Notes: generated from the sequence alone by a model not told the origin. 64,000 bases of DNA from Diaminobutyricimonas aerilata (GCF_002797715.1 NZ_PGFF01000001.1:124001-188000), one strand, 5' to 3'. Positions 51,356 to 59,610 are shown, counted from the first letter of the stretch. Translations and numbers: made by a program.

Positions 51356-52417
51356 TCAGCGGCGTCGGAGCAGGGAACGACGTCGTACGGGGGCGGTCGA
51401 CCCACGCACCTTGAGGGTCGGCGTGCTGACGTACTCGACGGGTTCCGAGCGGCCGGCGATCTGCTCGATGAGCAGGCGCACGGCCTGCCGCCCCATCTCG
51501 ACACCCGCCTGATCGACCGTCGTCAGTGAGATCGCCGGGTGATCGGCGAGGTCGATGTCGTCGTAGCCGATGACGGATACCTCCGCAGCCGTGAGTCCGA
51601 GTGCCCCCACGGCGCGCAGGGCGCCGAGGGCCAGCTCGTCGTGCGCGGCGAAGATCGCGGTGGGGCGGTTCGGTGTCTGCAGCAGCGCGCGGGTCGCCTC
51701 GAAGGAATGCCGCTCCGTGGGGCCGGTGCGCACGACCTCGACATGCGATCCGTGTCCGGCAGCGCGCATCATCCGCTCGTACACACCGAGACGGATGGCG
51801 TGCGGGGTCGAGTTGCCGAAGGTGACCGCTTCACTGCGGGTGACGTGCGCGATCCGCTCGTGCCCGAGGGAGAACAGATGGTCCATCACGAGCGCGGCGC
51901 CGACGGCGTCGTCACCGACGACCCGGTCGTAGTTCGATGCGTCGTCGTGGCGACCCAGCATCACGACGGGGGTCCGCTCGGCGAGTCGGGCGAGCCAGTC
52001 GGCCTGCACGAGTGGGGAGACCGCGACGATCCCGTCGACCTGCCGATCGGCAAGTGCCTCGAGCGCTCGATAGCCCTCGACCGCGTCGGTCTCGATGCCC
52101 GCGTCCGCGGGGGCGATGATCAGCTGGTAGTCCGTACCGGCGATCGCCTCTGTCGCGCCTTTGAGGATGCGGATGAAGAACGGGTTCCCGAACTCCGGGA
52201 TCTCGATCCCGAGGGTGAAACTCGACCCTCGCATCGCGCGGGCGGCCACGCGCGGACGGTAGTTCAGTTCCGCGATCGAGGAGTTGACGCGCTCGCGCAT
52301 CGTGTCGCTCACGCCGTAGGCGCCGCGAATGACCTTGGATACCGCCGCGCGCGAGACGCCGGCATGCCGGGCGACGTCTTCGATGGTCGCGAACTTGCGT
52401 CCGGTCACGTTCGACAT
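51356..52417 (-). CDS. LacI family transcriptional regulator of the rhamnose locus
   Basis: 353 residues from the ATG at 52417, preceded by GGAGGA. The DNA-binding head is KFATIEDVARHAGVSRAAVSKVIRGAYGVSDTMRERVNSSIAELNYRPRVAARAMRG (about residues 8-64), then the sugar-sensor domain (TLGIEIPEFGNPFF, GIVAVSPLV, VVMLGRH, SVIGYDDIDLADHP). It lies between the rhamnosidase and the divergent sugar transporter operon, and both have the same two operator boxes nearby. Confidence 0.93.
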   Translation of the reverse strand: MSNVTGRKFATIEDVARHAGVSRAAVSKVIRGAYGVSDTMRERVNSSIAELNYRPRVAARAMRGSSFTLGIEIPEFGNPFFIRILKGATEAIAGTDYQLIIAPADAGIETDAVEGYRALEALADRQVDGIVAVSPLVQADWLARLAERTPVVMLGRHDDASNYDRVVGDDAVGAALVMDHLFSLGHERIAHVTRSEAVTFGNSTPHAIRLGVYERMMRAAGHGSHVEVVRTGPTERHSFEATRALLQTPNRPTAIFAAHDELALGALRAVGALGLTAAEVSVIGYDDIDLADHPAISLTTVDQAGVEMGRQAVRLLIEQIAGRSEPVEYVSTPTLKVRGSTAPVRRRSLLRRR

Positions 52418-52512
52418 GCGTCCTCCATCGTGCCGACCGCGATGCCGGCGAGGCCAGACTAACCGAGCGCGGGCGGGTGGCGGCAGGGATCGAACGCGGA
52501 GGCGAAGGCAAA

Positions 52513-52616
52513 CGTAGATCGCTCTACGCGTTACGCATCCGTTAGCGCCAAACGTTTGACATCGATCTACACTCGGCCGTAGCGTGTGTGCCGAGCCGAT
52601 GTTGAACCGATTCAAC
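52513..52616 (+). promoter_or_regulatory. Promoter with two different palindromic operators (rhamnoside transporter)
   Basis: Upstream operator CGTAGATCGCTCTACG (52513-52528) is a palindrome with a 4-nt centre. The -35 is TTGACA (52556-52561) and the -10 is TAGCGT (52580-52585), spacer 18. Downstream, GTTGAA-CCGA-TTCAAC (52601-52616) is a second palindrome, in the expected +8 to +25 region, classic for LacI-family repressors. The ribosome site CAAGGAGGTAACGG precedes the ATG at 52656. Confidence 0.75.
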
Positions 52617-52655
52617 AATCGGCACCACAGAGTGGTCCTTACAAGGAGGTAACGG

Positions 52656-53975
52656 ATGATTTCCCGTCGTTCACGACGCACCATGCTGGCCGTCGGTGCC
52701 AGCGGGCTCGCGCTCGGACTCACGCTCACCGGCTGCAGCACCGGGGGCGGCAGCTCCGACGGCTCCGTCGAGCTGTCGTACCTCGTCGACAATGCCGAGA
52801 GCACCGTCGCGACCGCGGAAGCACTCGCCGAGGCCTTCAACGCCGAGCACGAGGGCGAGATCACCGTCAAGGTCGATACCCGTCCGCAGGGCGCGGAAGG
52901 CGACAACCTCGTCAAGACGCGTCTCTCTACCGGGGAGATGGCGGATGTCTTCGCCTACAACAGCGGATCGCTGTTCCAGGCTCTCAACCCCGACCAGACG
53001 CTCGTCGACCTCTCCGACCAGGACTTCGTGGACAAGTTCGACGAGAACTTCGTGAAGGTCGTCTCGGGCGAGAACGGCGTGTACGGCGTGCCGATGGGGC
53101 AGTCGATGGGCGGCGCGATCCTCTACAACAAGGACATCTACGCGGAGCTCGGTCTGCAGGTGCCGACCACGTGGGATGAGTTCGTCGCCAACGCCGAGGC
53201 CGTGAAGGCGGCCGGCACGGCGGCTCCGATCATCCAGACGTACGGCGACACCTGGACGTCGCAGCTGTTCGTGCTCGGCGACTTCGCGAACGTGCTCGCC
53301 GAAGACGAGGACTGGGCCGAGAAGTACACGGACAACGAGGCGAAGTACGTCGACGAGCCCGCCTTCGCCGGCTTCCAGCACCTCGAGGAACTCGGCAAGG
53401 CGGACCTGTTCAACGAGGATTTCGCGTCGGCCACCTACGACGACGGCGTGCGCATGATCGCGACCGGTGAGGGCGCCCATTACCCGATGCTCACCTTCGC
53501 GTCCGGCCCGCTCGTGCTCAACCACCCCGACGCGGTCGACAAGGTGGGCACCTTCCCCATCCCGGGCGAGAGTGCCGAAAGCAACGACCTGACCGTCTGG
53601 ATGCCGGGAGCCGTCTACATCCCGAAGTCGACCGAGGGTGAGAAGCTCGACGCGGCGAAGACGTTCCTCGCGTGGCTCGCCACCCCGGAGAGCTGCGACA
53701 TCCAGGCCGAGTCGAGCGCTCCGCAGGGGCCGTTCGTGGTCGAGGGCTGCGAACTGCCCGACGACGCCCCGGCGATGGTCACCGACATGCAGCCGTACTT
53801 CGACGAGCAGCGCACCAACCTCGCGCTCGAGTTCCTCTCCCCGATCAAGGGACCGGCCCTCGAACAGATCACCGTCGCGGTGGGCTCGGGCATCACCTCC
53901 GCCGCGGAGGGCGCCAAGCAGTACGACGACGACGTGACCAAGCAGGCCCAGCAGCTCGGCCTCGACGGCTGGTGA
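52656..53975 (+). CDS. Sugar ABC transporter substrate-binding lipoprotein (family 1)
   Basis: 439 residues. Tat-like start (SRRSRRTM) and lipobox LTLTGCSTGGGSS (Cys about residue 27). Family 1 solute-binding protein (EALAEAFNAEHEGEITVKVDTRPQGAEGDNLVKTRLSTGEMADVFAYNSG, GAILYNKDIYAELGL, DDGVRMIATGEG). Strong ribosome site AAGGAGGT. First gene of the second sugar importer operon, with two permeases and a GH78-like hydrolase downstream. Confidence 0.95.
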   Translation: MISRRSRRTMLAVGASGLALGLTLTGCSTGGGSSDGSVELSYLVDNAESTVATAEALAEAFNAEHEGEITVKVDTRPQGAEGDNLVKTRLSTGEMADVFAYNSGSLFQALNPDQTLVDLSDQDFVDKFDENFVKVVSGENGVYGVPMGQSMGGAILYNKDIYAELGLQVPTTWDEFVANAEAVKAAGTAAPIIQTYGDTWTSQLFVLGDFANVLAEDEDWAEKYTDNEAKYVDEPAFAGFQHLEELGKADLFNEDFASATYDDGVRMIATGEGAHYPMLTFASGPLVLNHPDAVDKVGTFPIPGESAESNDLTVWMPGAVYIPKSTEGEKLDAAKTFLAWLATPESCDIQAESSAPQGPFVVEGCELPDDAPAMVTDMQPYFDEQRTNLALEFLSPIKGPALEQITVAVGSGITSAAEGAKQYDDDVTKQAQQLGLDGW

Positions 53976-53995
53976 TCCACACCGCCTGACGACGT

Positions 53996-54027
53996 GATGC
54001 GGGGGCTCGGAAGCGGGCCCCCGCATC
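53996..54027 (+). terminator. Perfect 11-bp hairpin between binding protein and permease
   Basis: GATGCGGGGGC (53996-54006) pairs with GCCCCCGCATC (54017-54027) over a 10-nt loop, 20 bp after the binding-protein stop. Probably a stabiliser or partial terminator that raises binding-protein yield over permeases. Equivalent position to the hairpins at 36157-36192. Confidence 0.65.
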
Positions 54028-54061
54028 CTCGATCGTCCGACCCTCGATCGATGGAGATCCC

Positions 54062-54976
54062 ATGAGCACCCTCGCCGCTCCGCCCCTGCGGCCGTCCCCG
54101 GACCGGAAGCAGCGCCGGGCCATGAAGAGCCCGTATCCGACCTGGTTCTTCCTGCCGGCCGGTGTCTTCTACGTCATCCTCTTCCTGGTCCCGACCGTCG
54201 TCTCGTTCTACTTCGCGTTGACCCGGTGGACCCTGTTCGACGTCGAGTTCATCGGATTCGACAACTTCGTGCAGTTCTTCCGCGAGCCGGCCCTCATCCA
54301 GGGCTTCGTGAACACCTTCGTCTACGCGTTCCTCACCTCGGGCCTCAAGGTCGTGCTCGGCCTGCTGCTCGGCGTGCTGCTCACCTCCCAGATCGTCGCC
54401 CGGGGCTACCTGCGCAGTGTCGTGTTCTTCCCGGTGCTCGTCTCCACGATCGGCGTCGGCATCACCTTCAAGGTGCTGCTCGACCCGTTCGACGGCATGG
54501 TCAACCAGGCCCTCGCGGCCATCGGCATCGAAGGTCCCGGCTGGCTCACCGACCCGGCCTGGGCGCTCCTCTCCGTCGCGCTCGTCGACGTGTGGAAGGG
54601 CGTCGGACTCGCGACGCTCATCTACATCGCCGGTATCGTCGCGATCCCGCAGGAGTACTTCGAGGCGGCCAAGGTCGACGGGGCGAACGCGTGGACGAAC
54701 TTCTGGAACATCACACTGCCGCTCGCGCGGCCGGCCACCGTGACCGTCGTCATCCTGTCGCTCATCGGCGGTCTGCGCTCGTTCGACCTCATCTGGGCGA
54801 TGACGCGAGGCGGACCCGGGTACACGAGCGATGTGATCGCGTCGGTCATCTACAAGCAGTACCAGGCCGGATTCTTCGGCCTGTCCACCGCGGGCAACGT
54901 CGTGCTCTTCCTCGCGATCGCCCTGCTCGTCGTGCCCTTGCAGGCATGGCTCAACCGGAAGCGAGACGACGAATGA
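54062..54976 (+). CDS. Sugar ABC transporter permease (MalF type)
   Basis: 304 residues, six membrane helices, EAA loop YFEAAKVDGANAWTNFWNITLP (about residues 199-220). Overlaps the next permease by ATGA at 54973. The substrate is probably a rhamnoside or related glycoside, by context. Confidence 0.94.
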   Translation: MSTLAAPPLRPSPDRKQRRAMKSPYPTWFFLPAGVFYVILFLVPTVVSFYFALTRWTLFDVEFIGFDNFVQFFREPALIQGFVNTFVYAFLTSGLKVVLGLLLGVLLTSQIVARGYLRSVVFFPVLVSTIGVGITFKVLLDPFDGMVNQALAAIGIEGPGWLTDPAWALLSVALVDVWKGVGLATLIYIAGIVAIPQEYFEAAKVDGANAWTNFWNITLPLARPATVTVVILSLIGGLRSFDLIWAMTRGGPGYTSDVIASVIYKQYQAGFFGLSTAGNVVLFLAIALLVVPLQAWLNRKRDDE

Positions 54977-55803
54977 GGAACCGGGTCTGGCGCTACGGCG
55001 GCGGTGCACTGGCGATCGTGCTCTCGGTCGTCGTGTTCATCGTGCCGTTCGTGTTCATCGTGCTCACGGCCGCGAAGACGCCGCAGGAGGCCTCGCTCCT
55101 GCAGTTCAGCTGGCCGACCGAGTGGGCGTTCTTCGACAACCTCGCCGAAGTGGTCGCCGCCCGCGACTTCATCCTCGTGCGGGCCTTCGTCAACAGCGCG
55201 GTGCTGACCGTGGCCGCAGTCGCCCTCATGGTCGTGCTCGCCGCGATGGTCGGGTACGTGTTGCAGCGGCGCCGCAGCAAGTGGAATCCGCTCGTGAACT
55301 TCCTCGTGCTCGCCGGCCTCATCATCCCGCCGGCCGTCGTGCCCACCATCTGGGTGCTGCAGGGGCTCGAGCTGTTCAAGACGCTGCCGGGCCTGATCTT
55401 CGTGCACGTCGCCTTCGGACTGTCGTTCTGCGTGCTGCTGTTCCGCGCGTTCGTGGCGACCATCCCGCGCGAGGTCGACGAGGCGGCCGTGATCGATGGA
55501 GCCGGTCCGCTGCGGCTGTTCTTCACCGTGATCTTCCCGCTGCTGCGATCGGTGATCGTGACCGTGATCGTCGTGCAGGCGGTGTTCGTCTTCAACGACT
55601 TCACCTACGCCCTGTACTTCCTGCCGGGCGACGAGAACGCGACCGTGCAGCTGACGCTCTACAACTTCCAGTCGCAGAGCCTCAGCCAGTGGAATCTGCT
55701 GTTCATGGACGTGCTCCTCATCACGATCCCGCCGCTGATCATGTACATCTTCTTCAACCGGCAGATCGTCGCGGGCATGACCTCCGGTGCCGTCAAGGGC
55801 TGA
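54973..55803 (+). CDS. Sugar ABC transporter permease (MalG type)
   Basis: 276 residues. Six membrane helices; EAA loop REVDEAAVIDGAGPLRLFFTVIFP. C-terminus IVAGMTSGAVKG is the MalG-type end. No ATPase gene in the operon, as with the first importer. Confidence 0.94.
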   Translation: MRNRVWRYGGGALAIVLSVVVFIVPFVFIVLTAAKTPQEASLLQFSWPTEWAFFDNLAEVVAARDFILVRAFVNSAVLTVAAVALMVVLAAMVGYVLQRRRSKWNPLVNFLVLAGLIIPPAVVPTIWVLQGLELFKTLPGLIFVHVAFGLSFCVLLFRAFVATIPREVDEAAVIDGAGPLRLFFTVIFPLLRSVIVTVIVVQAVFVFNDFTYALYFLPGDENATVQLTLYNFQSQSLSQWNLLFMDVLLITIPPLIMYIFFNRQIVAGMTSGAVKG

Positions 55804-55831
55804 GCGGCCGGGCCTCGTCGACACGTCGGGG

Positions 55832-57880
55832 GTGTCCGCGGCGACGCGGCGGATGCCCCTGGCCTCGCGCGACGAGATCCTCGCCGCCGCGCGGCGAGCG
55901 AGCCGGGATCCGTTCCCCGACCTGCCGGAGGATCCCCGCCCGGTGTCGTGGATGTACGGCCCCGGTCAGTACGAACTGGCCGTGCTGCACCGGCTCGTGC
56001 GCGACGGGCTCGCCGCCAACCGGTTCGCGCACTACGCGCAGAACTTCGGTGTGCTCGACGCGCGTTCGGTGTTCCGGGCGGACGCACTCGGGCCGACGGG
56101 ACGCCTCGTCGTCGCGGCGACGGGCACGCCGACCGTCACCGCCGACGGCGCGGACGTTCCGGCCGCCGCGGTTCCGGACGGATGGGCGATCGAGCTCCCG
56201 GCCGCGGTGCGCCGCATCACGGTCGTGGTCGAGCCGGCACCCGGTGGGCCGGCCGCGATCGCCGTGCTCGCCGGCGACGGACTGCTCGCCCCCTCGTGGT
56301 CGGATGCGGCCGGGCATCCGCTCACCGTGCGCCCGGGTACACGTGACACCGCACCGCACGCGCTCGGGGAACCGGTCGTCGAACTCGTCCCGCTCGGCGA
56401 CCGTGCACACTACGCGCTGCCCGCGGCCGCGCTCGCCCGCGTCGTGATGCGCGCCCCCGAGCGGCCGACCCTCATGAGCGGCGAGTCCCTCGCCGAGGCG
56501 GCCGCCGCTCCCCACGAGGCGGAGACGGCGCACGAGGTCGTCGCGACGGGCACCGGCCGGTGGGCGTCTCGGCACGAGCTCGGGTTCCGCCACCTCACGG
56601 TCACCGACCCGGTTCCCGAGGCGGTCAGCGTCGAGGCGCGCATCCGCCCGGTGCCGCGGCGGGGCGCCTTCGTGTGCTCCGACGACACCCTCACCCGCAT
56701 CTGGGCCACGAGCGCGTACACGCTGCGCTTGTGCCTGCAGGGCCTGGTGATCGACGGCATCAAACGCGATCGGATGCCGTGGGCGGGCGACCTCGCGCTC
56801 AGCACCCTCGCGAACGCGTTCGCCTTCGCCGACGCCGACATCACGCGCGACACGATCGTCGCGCTCGGGAGCCCGCGCGACGGCTACGTCAACGGCATCT
56901 CGGACTACTCGCTGTGGTGGCTGATCAGCACCGCGTTCTACCGTCGGCACTTCGACGACCCGCACTTCGCCCGGGAGGAGGCCGAGCGGGTGCACGCCTT
57001 CGTCGAGCGGCTCGTCGCCGACGTCGACGCGCGCGGACTGTTCCGCCCGCGCTCGGTGCCGAGCGGCTTCAGCTCCGGCAACGACGGCGGGGTGTTCATC
57101 GACTGGGGTGTCCGAGTGCCGCCGGGGCGTTCATCGACGGCGCTGCAGGTGTTGTGGGTGTGGGCGCTGCGCAGCGCCGAGCGGCTGCTCGTCGACGCGA
57201 CCCACGCGGGCGCCGAGCGGGTGGCCGAAGCGGCGCGATCCGCCGAGCGGGCGCTGCGCGCCGACGCGTGGGATGCGCGACGCGGGGTCTGGCGCGAGCA
57301 CCTCGAGCAGCCGTCGGAACCCGATGCGTACGCGAACCTGCTCGCCGTGCTCAGCGGTCTGACGGATGCGGGGGAGAGCCCCGCGGTCGTCGAGGCGATC
57401 GGGGCGACGGCCGGGCGCACACCGTTCATGGCGTCGTTCGCCCTCCGCGCCCTCGGCGTCGCCGGCCATCGCGCCGCGGCCGTCGACCGCATCCGTCGCG
57501 ACTGGGGCGCGATGCTTGACACGGGCGGCACGACCTTCTGGGAGGAGTTCGCCGACCCGGGGGAGAGCCCCTACGCGATGTACGGTCGGCCGTTCGGCAA
57601 GAGCCTGTGCCACGCCTGGGCCGCCGGTCCGGCGGCGCTGCTGCCGGAACTCGTGCTCGGCATCCGCCCGCTCGCCGACGGCTGGACGCGCGTCGCCGTC
57701 GACCCGGACCTCGGCGACCTGGAATGGGCAGCGGCCGTGGTGCCGCTTCCGCACGGCGACCTCGTGGTGCGCGCGGACGGCGACGGCGTGCACGTCGACG
57801 TGCCCCCGGGCACGGTACTCGTGCGCGACGGCGCCGACACCCCCGGCCCCGCCCGCGTCAGCTGGTCGCTCGCCCCCTGA
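55832..57880 (+). CDS. GH78-like six-hairpin glycosidase
   Basis: About 682 residues; the start is uncertain (GTG 55832 or ATG 55853), as neither has a clear ribosome site. The catalytic toroid has DGIKRDRMPWAGDL (about residues 307-320) in place of the canonical GH78 CPQRDERLGWTGD, keeping R-D and the W..GD frame, and GGTTFWEEFADPGESP near the end, with two Glu. PFGKSLCHAWAAGP matches the typical GH78 C-terminal active-site helix. No signal peptide. Same operon as the rhamnoside importer, so a cytoplasmic rhamnosidase with different linkage preference is likely. Lacks the N-terminal rhamnose-binding region of the 932-residue enzyme. Confidence 0.75.
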   Translation: MSAATRRMPLASRDEILAAARRASRDPFPDLPEDPRPVSWMYGPGQYELAVLHRLVRDGLAANRFAHYAQNFGVLDARSVFRADALGPTGRLVVAATGTPTVTADGADVPAAAVPDGWAIELPAAVRRITVVVEPAPGGPAAIAVLAGDGLLAPSWSDAAGHPLTVRPGTRDTAPHALGEPVVELVPLGDRAHYALPAAALARVVMRAPERPTLMSGESLAEAAAAPHEAETAHEVVATGTGRWASRHELGFRHLTVTDPVPEAVSVEARIRPVPRRGAFVCSDDTLTRIWATSAYTLRLCLQGLVIDGIKRDRMPWAGDLALSTLANAFAFADADITRDTIVALGSPRDGYVNGISDYSLWWLISTAFYRRHFDDPHFAREEAERVHAFVERLVADVDARGLFRPRSVPSGFSSGNDGGVFIDWGVRVPPGRSSTALQVLWVWALRSAERLLVDATHAGAERVAEAARSAERALRADAWDARRGVWREHLEQPSEPDAYANLLAVLSGLTDAGESPAVVEAIGATAGRTPFMASFALRALGVAGHRAAAVDRIRRDWGAMLDTGGTTFWEEFADPGESPYAMYGRPFGKSLCHAWAAGPAALLPELVLGIRPLADGWTRVAVDPDLGDLEWAAAVVPLPHGDLVVRADGDGVHVDVPPGTVLVRDGADTPGPARVSWSLAP

Positions 57881-57890
57881 TCCCTTCGCT

Positions 57891-57999
57891 GGTCGAGTAG
57901 GGCGCTCTGCGCCCGTATCGAGACCCCGTGTCCGGGACCCGGGGTCGAAGCGCCGTCCGTGGGGGTCTCGATACGGCGGCTTCGCGCGCCTACTCGACC
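57891..57999. repeat. Dispersed palindromic element, copy 2
   Basis: Near-identical to 48329-48439: left unit GGTCGAGTAGGGCGC...GTATCGAGACC, right unit GGTCTCGATACGG...CCTACTCGACC. It lies 10 bp after the GH78-like gene stop, so like copy 1 it is at the 3' end of a glycosidase gene. Confidence 0.85.
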
Positions 58000-58019
58000 G
58001 GCGTGGTTGCGGTCGGGCT

Positions 58020-58079
58020 CGCGAGTTGGCGAATACATCTCTATAGGCGACGTTTTCGGGTGCTTTTCGCCAACTCGCG
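58020..58079. repeat. Perfect 14-bp inverted repeat with AT-richer loop
   Basis: CGCGAGTTGGCGAA (58020-58033) and TTCGCCAACTCGCG (58066-58079) flank a 32-nt loop that is noticeably less GC-rich than its surroundings and contains TATAGGCGACGTTTTCGGG. It separates the GH78-like gene from the convergent radical-SAM gene and could be a terminator for both. The arm sequence differs from the other repeat families in the window. Confidence 0.6.
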
Positions 58080-58127
58080 CATCCGTTGGCCCTCGACCGG
58101 CGGGCGCGCGGGCGCGCGGCGGGCGGG

Positions 58128-59234
58128 TCAGAAGGCGTAGCGCACCTGGACGTACGGGGTCTCCTCGTCGATGACGCGCAGCAGGTCGTCGAGGTAACGG
58201 CGCTTGGTGCTCGACTTGTACCGCACGTTCCACGCGCCGTTCTGCGAGCGCTTCGCCTCCTGCAGCTCCGGGCGCCACAGCAGGTCCTCCGCCTTCGGAT
58301 GCCACCCCATGTTCACCTCGTGCAACTGCTCGTTGTGGGTGAGGAAGATGATCTCGGCCTTCAACTGCGCCTTGGCCGCCGGGCCGATTCCCGCATCCAG
58401 TTGGCGCAGCATCTCGCGCCACTCGTCGAGCCAGCCGTCGACGACGATCACGGGAGAGAAGTTGACGTGCACCTCGTAGCCGGCGGCGACGAAGTCGTCG
58501 ATCGCCGCGATGCGCTCGCTGATCGGGGAGGTGCGGATGTCGGTGATCTTCGCGATGCGTTCCGGCATGAGCGAGAAGCGCACGCGGGTGCCGCCCTGCG
58601 GGTCCCAGTCGAGCAGGTCGCGGTTGACGAACTTCGTCGCGAACGACGCCTTCGCCGTCGGAAGGTCGCGGAACAGCTCGACGATGTCGCGCACGTTGTC
58701 GCTGATCGCGGCATCCACCGAGCTGTCGCCGTTCTCACCGATGTCGTACACCCAGGCATCGGGATCGCACTGATTCGGTTCGAGCTTCATTCCCTGCCGT
58801 TGCACGTGCCGGGCGAGGTACCCGGTGATCTGCTCGATGTTGACGAACGTCGTCACCGGGTTGCTGTAGCCCTTGCGGCGCGGCACGTAGCAATACGCAC
58901 ACGCCATCGCGCAGCCGTTCGACAGCGACGGGGCGATGAAGTCGGCCGAGCGTCCGTTCGGCCGTGCGGTGAGACTCTTCTTGATCCCGAGCACGAGCGC
59001 CTCCGTCTTGATGCGCACCCAGCGTTTGACGTTCGTCTCGTCGCCGTGCAGTTCCGGGATGCGCCAGTGGCTCGCCACCTCGATCACCTCGGCGTCGGGC
59101 CAGCGCTCCAGGATCTGGCGACCACGCGGCAGTTCCACGGCCGCGGGCTCAGCGTAGATGCGCCGGATGTCGAGCATCGGGCGCTCGCGCGGTCGGGCGG
59201 GAGCGCCGCTGTCGATGCCCTGGGTGTCGGTCAT
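58128..59234 (-). CDS. Spore photoproduct lyase family radical SAM protein
   Basis: 368 residues from the ATG at 59234, exactly 6 bp after TAGGGT: probably leaderless. The radical SAM cysteines are in SNGCAMACAYCYVPRRKGY (Cx3Cx2C, about residues 105-123), and the SPL family pattern continues (SFATKFVNRDLLD, RVRFSLMPERIAKITD, SPVIVVDGW). True SPL repairs spore photoproduct in DNA; actinobacterial relatives such as this occur in non-sporulating hosts, so the substrate is not established. Convergent with the GH78-like gene, interrupting the rhamnose locus. Confidence 0.87.
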   Translation of the reverse strand: MTDTQGIDSGAPARPRERPMLDIRRIYAEPAAVELPRGRQILERWPDAEVIEVASHWRIPELHGDETNVKRWVRIKTEALVLGIKKSLTARPNGRSADFIAPSLSNGCAMACAYCYVPRRKGYSNPVTTFVNIEQITGYLARHVQRQGMKLEPNQCDPDAWVYDIGENGDSSVDAAISDNVRDIVELFRDLPTAKASFATKFVNRDLLDWDPQGGTRVRFSLMPERIAKITDIRTSPISERIAAIDDFVAAGYEVHVNFSPVIVVDGWLDEWREMLRQLDAGIGPAAKAQLKAEIIFLTHNEQLHEVNMGWHPKAEDLLWRPELQEAKRSQNGAWNVRYKSSTKRRYLDDLLRVIDEETPYVQVRYAF

Positions 59235-59289
59235 CCCGGCACCCTACGAGCCGGCGCTGGCAACGACCCCTCTCGCTGGGTGCCGCCTG

Positions 59290-59610
59290 TCAGACCCCGG
59301 CGAATGAGTCCTTCGCGTGAGCGGCGTCGAGCTGGATGCCGCGATTGGAATGGGCGGCGTTGGTGAACGCGTCGAGCATCCGGCGGTGCACCGGCACCGG
59401 GTCGACACCGTCGAACTCGAACTCCAGGTCGAGACCGGCGTGCATCCACAGGATGCAGCGGCGGGCTCCCGCCTCGTCGCTGCGCACCCACGAGATCACG
59501 AATGACTCAGCGCGACGGAGCTTCGACGTGGCCACGAGCTGCAGACAGGTCAGCACCTCGTCGTCGAGCGGGATCGGCTCGCGTTGCGCGCCGTAGTACA
59601 GAGTGCCCAT
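59290..59610 (-). CDS. DUF7882-like small protein
   Basis: 106 residues from the ATG at 59610, with GAGGAGGT upstream. Starts MGTLYYGAQREPIPLDDEVLTCLQLVATSKLRRAESFVISW and continues with a charged strand region; I recognise this pattern from uncharacterised small Microbacteriaceae proteins, often placed near unrelated genes. The longer upstream frame (to 59664) lacks a ribosome site. Function unknown. Confidence 0.78.
   Translation of the reverse strand: MGTLYYGAQREPIPLDDEVLTCLQLVATSKLRRAESFVISWVRSDEAGARRCILWMHAGLDLEFEFDGVDPVPVHRRMLDAFTNAAHSNRGIQLDAAHAKDSFAGV

Noticed and set aside
48313-51414. Plus-strand 1033-residue frame antisense to the GH78 gene
   Set aside because: Arg/Gly/Asp-rich composition and no domain; the minus strand has perfect GH78 motifs and a ribosome site.
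52513-52616. Possible riboswitch upstream of the sugar-binding protein
   Set aside because: The region is explained by two short palindromes and a -35/-10 pair; no conserved aptamer-like structure seen.
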